Shown piece after piece: positions 18,435-22,926 of a stretch of DNA of 22,926 bases. The first letter of the stretch is position 1, and every line of letters starts with the position of its first letter. This DNA comes from Stephanodiscus triporus (taxonomy: Eukaryota; Bacillariophyta; Thalassiosirophyceae; Thalassiosirales; Thalassiosiraceae). Location of the stretch: assembly GCA_036939755.1 (NCBI GenBank), contig JALLAZ010000108.1, positions 1-22,926 on the forward strand, read 5' to 3'. The position numbers and the translations under genes are program-made. Under the pieces are notes generated by a model. It worked only from the letters and a program-made list of their open reading frames with translations, had not been told where the DNA came from and searched no databases.

Positions 18435-19561
18435 AGCCGGACCCCCTATTGACAAGGTGCCATTCTTCACCAAGCAAACGATGAAGGACATTGTCGGGCT
18501 ACACTTCAATCCAGGCGAAGCGGTTCCGACATTTGCCAGTGCAGCGCACAGCGGGGCATCTCCATCCTCACGTGCCGCCCCAAGTCGGCCGCAGAGGTGG
18601 AGACCATCAAGGATTTCGAAGAGGCACGGCGTGCTACCGCACACACTGCCCAGTTCAATGAAGTGCGGTGCCGCCAAAAAGCGCCACCGAGCCCACCTCC
18701 AGACAACTATTTCGAGCTGCGCTTGAGCGTTAACACATTCTGCGCACTCATTTGGACCCTCTTTGGGGGGGAGTGTGACTACTATATGGGTCTGTGGGAG
18801 GTCGCGGAGACCCTCGACCAACAAGAGGTACATATCATACGGGACTCGTTCACAGCAGACGTCTGCCAGCGAATCACATGGGCCATCCTTACCAACGGGA
18901 GATCCTTCTTCAACACGGTTCTTGTCAAAGCACAATTCCGCAGGAGGGACGGCTTCAAATGGCCAACAAGCCTCATTCACAAGATCACGAACGACGTCCG
19001 ATTCGCCACAGTCATCGAGCGCCCAAATTACCCGGCCGGCTGGATGATCACACCCCACCCACTCACCGGCGGAGGCGGCAGCGGGGGCGGGGGCGGGGGG
19101 CAGGGCAGAGGGGGCAAGAATGATCAAGGAAACTGCAATGCCGGTGGCTGGGGCAGGGGCAACGGCAGTGGGGGCCGCCGTCGGAACGCCAACAATGGGT
19201 CGACGAGCGCCACCTGTGCATCGTGGCCATGATGAGCGAGCTCATCTCCCTCAAAGGCTATTGCATCAAGCTCACAGACATACTCAATGCAGCCAACAAA
19301 AGGATCACAGACCTCCCCACCATCCCAGAGTTCGTAGCAAATGGATGCCCGTTTGTGTGCTGGGCGCACATCCTCGGCCGCTGCACGTTCGACAACTGCC
19401 AATTCAAGAACGGGCACGTGCCACGGAATGCCATCTCCGACTCATTTCCCGAGGAGGTGGTAATGATGCTCACCACAGGGGTCAACGCTGTTGTGGCAAG
19501 GGCCGGGAACAGGGGGGGGACTCCGGAGAAGTGTCTGTGCACGGAGGGGCAACAGACCTGA
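18435..19561 (+). pseudogene. Gag-like protein of the retroelement, frameshifted
   Basis: Fragments in different frames read as one protein: KVPFFTKQTMKDIVGLHFNP (about 18449-18510), then from about 18550 RGISILTCRPKSAAEVETIK through a helical capsid-like region to a Gly-rich stretch (about 19065-19180), then from about 19190 WVDERHLC to a cysteine/histidine knuckle (CWAHILGRCTFDNC with a downstream His, about 19358-19420) and a stop at 19559-19561. At least two frame changes separate the pieces. The knuckle suggests nucleic-acid binding. The assignment as Gag is from position and composition. Confidence 0.6.
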
Positions 19562-20328
19562 CACGCAACGAGGGGGGCGCGCAAGACAATAAATGGGGAC
19601 AGGGGACACCAGGGGGCAAACGACATCTCAACACAACTGTGGGGGCAAACGAGCGGGACAACAAGAAGATAAAATGGGGCCCGGGGTTTTCCGACAGCCA
19701 CACAAACATCTTCAAAAAGGGGGCCACAACGGCAACAGAACCTTGACACGTTGAGAGGGGCGATCGCACTAGAAAGATAAATTTAAGTGCGCCCGTCAAT
19801 TTACTAGACTCAAAACCAATCAGGGTACCAAACAAAATCCTTGACGGCCACGTCCCATCAGCCAATCCAACTGCCCCACAACACACGAGGCGAGAGACCG
19901 GGACCACAACAACCTCAAAGACAAAGGGCGATGGGAGGGTCCTGCCACGCAAATTGCTCGACAACGGACAAGGTAAGTGTAATGAAATTACGGTGACAGG
20001 GGCGGAGGGAGACAGCGACATGGACATCAGCATGCTGGAGAGTGCAACCGGGGCTGGTCTACAACCAATGGCAACAAGGGAGCACGCACTGCTATAGCCC
20101 CCATCACTACTACAATGGGAAAAATCGCAACAGGGGCAATGACTAAACAAGTACAGAAACAGAACAAGCTCCTCCGCAACAACACCTTGCGGGGGCAACC
20201 GATCAACTGCCAATGGACAACGCACGAAGGGAACACTGTCCTGGATGCGCCCCACTGGGAGCTCAGATCGAACACGGCTAACAACAGGGAAATAGCACCA
20301 CAGGGGCTCGCACAAAAGCACGAGGCGG
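19562..20328 (+). pseudogene. Linker / pre-RT region of the retroelement polyprotein
   Basis: Gly/Asn/Thr/Lys-rich, poorly structured open segments (19120-19746 frame, then about 19780-20097, then 20115 onward), with stops at 19744-19746 and 20095-20097. They read as a disordered linker between gag-like and RT parts. The last segment runs into the MITE insertion at 20329. No domain is recognised, and the long minus-strand frame 19482-20321 is treated as antisense noise. Confidence 0.4.
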
Positions 20329-20492
20329 CAGATCTGCTGCAGCTAATATCGAATATTCCCTAATATCGGAAATATGCAGGTAGTTTTCGGAATATACCCA
20401 ATAAGCCCAACAGATTTGTGGATAAATTCCTGCAACTACCTGCATATTTCCGATATTAGGGAATATTCGATATTAGCTGTGACAGATCTACT
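20329..20492. mobile_element. Nested foldback MITE with near-perfect inverted arms and TSD
   Basis: Arms 20340-20385 and 20434-20479 are perfect inverted complements over 46 bp, around a 48-bp centre. The flanks CAGATCTGCT (20329-20338) and CAGATCTACT (20483-20492) look like a 10-bp target-site duplication with one difference. The reading frame ADLL on the left and TDLL on the right meet at this duplication, so the element (about 144 bp plus TSD, 154 bp in total) inserted into the pre-RT coding sequence and shifted its frame by one. No ORF is encoded. Confidence 0.85.
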
Positions 20493-22440
20493 CGCTGACT
20501 GGGAAAAATTTGGGTGCCCAACTCAAACTGGGCGAGACTGGTCTCTAGAGGAGATCCAAGCGGCTATCGATCGCGGACCTCACAAATCCGCGCTCGAACC
20601 AGATGCCATCGCACATTTTGTGGAGGAGGTCGCTGACAAGGTCACGAAGGGCCAGGCTCATGTAGTCTTATGGGATGATATCAAGCATAACCACCCACGA
20701 CAACTGCGGCAGCAATCCCGCACAAGTCAAGGGCATATCGGTCAATCCTGGACCTCTTGTTTGCACTCCGGCTTGAAGACGACGGCGTCATCGAGTCAGT
20801 CAACAATACAACAGAAAAACTTGCACCGAGGGGGGCAATTGACCAGCTCGGTCACTCGCTAAAGTGGATCATTCATGCATTCGCCAAGGCCGATGACAAT
20901 GCGGTTATCCTCATGGCAAAATGGGACATTCAGGACAGGTTTTGGCGGCTCAACTGCCGCGAGGGGAGGGAATGGAATTTCTGCTATGTGTGCCGCAGGC
21001 ACCTGGGGAACCTCGCCAGTTGGTGGTACCTAACTCCCTCCAAAATGGATGGGTGAAATCCGCCCCGTACTTTTGCGCCGCCTCGGAAACCGCAAGGGAC
21101 GTTGCGGCAGAATATATTGAAACAACAATGGGTTCACTCCCACAGCACAAATTCGAACACTGGGCAAGGTCCTCTAGCACCAATGGCAACCAAAGCCGGA
21201 AGGGCGGCACCCTACAATACATCCTAGAAGTGTACGTCAACGATTTCATCACGTGCATCATCTCAATGTCACAGGAACAGGTGGAGCATGTCGCAAGGAG
21301 CATCATGCACGGAATTCACGACGTCTTCCCACCCCACATGGATGCAATGAGGGACCCAATATCGGACAAGAAACCCGCAAAGGGGATGACACATTCAAAA
21401 CAATGAAATGCCTCCTGGGATTTGACTTTGTCGGTGTCAACAAGACGATTTGGCTTGAGGACGCCAAAAGGGCCGCGCTCCTCACAATCCTCCACCAATG
21501 GATCCATGGCGCAACCGTGGCAAGGCAGGGCATCCCTTTTGCCGAATTCAAATCAGTCACGGCAAAACTACGACATGCTTTCACGGCACTACGGGAGGGG
21601 CCTGGAGTACTCAGCCCATGCAATTGGATCATACAGCGGCGCCCAAAGGTAGTGTATCTCCATTGGGACGGAGCCCTGCTGGAGGCAATAAGGGATATCC
21701 TCACAATATTACGGACCTCAACAGCTCAACCAACACAATGCAGAGACCTGTTGGTGGCTTGGCCAGACTACATAGCCATGGCGTCGGAGGGGTTATCCTC
21801 GGGGAAAGCTCAGGCTTACCACCCACTGTATTCCGACTACAATGGCCAATGGACATCTCCAAAGCGCTTGTCTCTTTCGACAATCCGAAGGGCTCAATCA
21901 CAAATTCCAACTTAAAAATGGCCGGTTTGCTGCTCCTCTGGCTCTGCCTGGAAGGAGTTGCCCCCACCCTGGCCCACATACACGTGGCGCTGTTCAGCGA
22001 CAACTCCCCGTCAGTCAGCTGGGCAACCAACATGGCGTCCAAAAATCACAAGTGGCGGCTCAACTCGTACGAGCGTTGGTGCTGCGCTTAAACATCAAAC
22101 AATCGTGCCCTATCACACCAATACATATCCCAGGAAGCGAAAATGCGCTCACGGACGTCCCTTCCCGGTGGTTCGGCAGCATTCCGGACTGGCACTGCAA
22201 ATCACACGATGACTTTCTAACCCTTTTCAATTCCAAATTCCCCCTTCCGCATCAGGCCTCTTGGACAGTCTTCCAATTTGATTCAGGGGTGATTACGCAC
22301 GTGATTTCCGCATTGCAGATAAAGGGTATTACGCTGGGCGAGTGGCCACGACTACCAACAATCGGAAAACACATTGGGCAAATTGGAGCAAATATTATGT
22401 CCGACCTCTGGGATTGGACCCTTACGCACAGGGGGTGCAG
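20493..22440 (+). pseudogene. Reverse transcriptase - RNase H region of the retroelement, multiply frameshifted
   Basis: Pieces in order: DWSLEEIQAAIDRGPHKSA (from about 20538); a frame change near 20700, then RSILDLLFALRLEDDGV and KWDIQDRFWRL (motif A region, about 20919-20950); a frame change near 20990, then NSLQNGWVKSAPYFCAASET and VYVNDFI (motif C position, 21230-21247); a frame change near 21375, then LLGFDFVGVNKTIWLEDAKR (RT thumb/connection, about 21413-21472); then RNase H-like parts GVGGVILGESSG and LFSDNSPSVSWATNMASKN (about 21790-22045); a stop at 22089-22091, with the sequence continuing in another frame to 22445-22447. The acidic residue expected second in the YxDD-type box is Asn here, so polymerase activity would be lost even without the frameshifts. 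Confidence 0.75.
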
Positions 22441-22926
22441 TACATAACCAAAGTGCGTTTCCTCACAGGGTTCGCCGCCAAAGTCCGACAACGATTCTAC
22501 GGAAGGGGCAAGTGCGCCGCGGCTGGAACAGTCGTTGGTGCTATCACGGCCGTTGGACAGGAGATCGCGCTGGCCTGTGGCACCAACCCAATGAAAATGA
22601 CAGGCAGCGAATGGCTCCTCCCATGACTATCCCAACTCCTTGACGGATGGCGCCAGGAGGACACACCAACAACAAAGCAACTAACAGTCAAGGCAGACAT
22701 CCCTGAACTCCTCGCGGAGAATGGATGCAACAGAAACGCATCGGAATTAGACCGGGCAATCGGGAACCTCACACTAAGCACGTTCTACTATCTCCTCCAG
22801 ATTGGAGAATACACAATAAAGGGCACACGGAACTAGGTGCCACGAAACAGGTGAGATATCTACTACCAACAGTACACTCTATTTGCCAACACCCCTAGAT
22901 ACCCCTACCCTACCTACCTTAGATAC
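22441..22926 (+). pseudogene. Tyrosine recombinase-like region of the retroelement, partial and broken
   Basis: One frame (codon phase of 22444) reads RFLTGFAAKVRQRFYGRGK, then VGQEIALACGTNPMKM, meets a TGA at 22624-22626, continues LLDGWRQEDTP and DRAIGNLTLSTFYYLLQIGE, and meets a TAG at 22834-22836. The FYYLLxIGEYT block matches the start of the catalytic domain of tyrosine recombinases from DIRS-like and related algal elements. The position normally held by the first catalytic Arg (LLRxGE) is Gln (codon 22798-22800). The His, second Arg and Tyr would lie outside the window. Confidence 0.6.

Larger units (their letters stand above)
18380..22926 (+). mobile_element. Degenerate DIRS-like (tyrosine recombinase) retroelement, right end outside window
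   Basis: Order on the + strand: gag-like region with a CCCH-type knuckle, low-complexity linker, reverse transcriptase, RNase H-like region, then a tyrosine-recombinase-like region cut by the window edge. This order with a recombinase instead of a DDE integrase is typical of DIRS-type elements. The coding sequence changes frame at least eight times, contains in-frame stops and is split by a nested MITE, so this copy cannot be autonomous. Terminal repeats were not identified. Confidence 0.7.

Noticed and set aside
18366..20321. Two long minus-strand frames (18366-19127 and 19482-20321)
   Set aside because: Antisense to the gag-like and linker regions; Cys/Pro/Leu-rich with no domain, whereas the + frames carry recognisable retroelement motifs.
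1..22926. tRNA and rRNA genes
   Set aside because: No cloverleaf with a GGTTCGAAYCC-type arm and no rRNA-like conserved blocks were noticed on reading both strands; a dedicated tRNA scan was not possible.

Overview
The window reads as nuclear DNA of a photosynthetic stramenopile, most likely a diatom. This is inferred from spliceosomal GT-AG introns of about 75-245 bp, caccATG-type starts, a preprotein with a signal peptide followed by an ASAFAP-like Phe motif (plastid import through a complex plastid), BED-type zinc-finger proteins with an acidic coiled-coil tail, and a DIRS-like tyrosine-recombinase retroelement. No species can be named from sequence alone.

Layout, left to right: a 55-bp dispersed repeat (1-55 and 466-520); a GT32-type Golgi glycosyltransferase (-, 593-1546) divergent from a four-exon membrane-anchored PNPOx-like flavoprotein (+, 1798-2980); an AT-rich stretch with an unexplained open segment (3071-3397); a secreted DUF1769-like gene split by one frameshift (-, 3872-4884); about 1.5 kb of non-coding DNA holding a foldback element with a palindromic 19-bp tandem repeat; a small multi-pass membrane protein gene whose frame shifts at a C10 run (+, 6415-6991); two divergent paralogous zinc-finger/coiled-coil genes (-, 7455-8219; +, 8848-9447); a plastid-targeted YchJ/SEC-C protein (+, 9694-10602, two exons); a cytosolic-type glutamyl-tRNA synthetase (-, 10685-13950, three exons) with a C39/G39 homopolymer inside its coding sequence; an aliphatic amidase/formamidase (+, 14276-15936, seven exons including a 16-nt microexon); about 2.4 kb of non-coding DNA with a cluster of strong hairpins and a T-poor low-complexity tract; and a degenerate DIRS-like retroelement (18380 to the right edge) carrying a nested 144-bp foldback MITE.

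The genes are single-copy housekeeping or lineage-specific genes, not an operon or pathway. Three neighbouring pairs are divergent and could share promoters: glycosyltransferase/PNPOx, the two BED-like genes, and GluRS/amidase. The most notable items are the head-to-head BED-like paralogues sharing a tail with 26 of 52 identical residues, the 39-nt homopolymer in an essential tRNA synthetase gene, the hairpin cluster at 16911-17212, and the MITE-in-retroelement nest with dated disruptions. Splice coordinates were derived by hand from frame, GT-AG and family conservation and have not been checked against transcripts.
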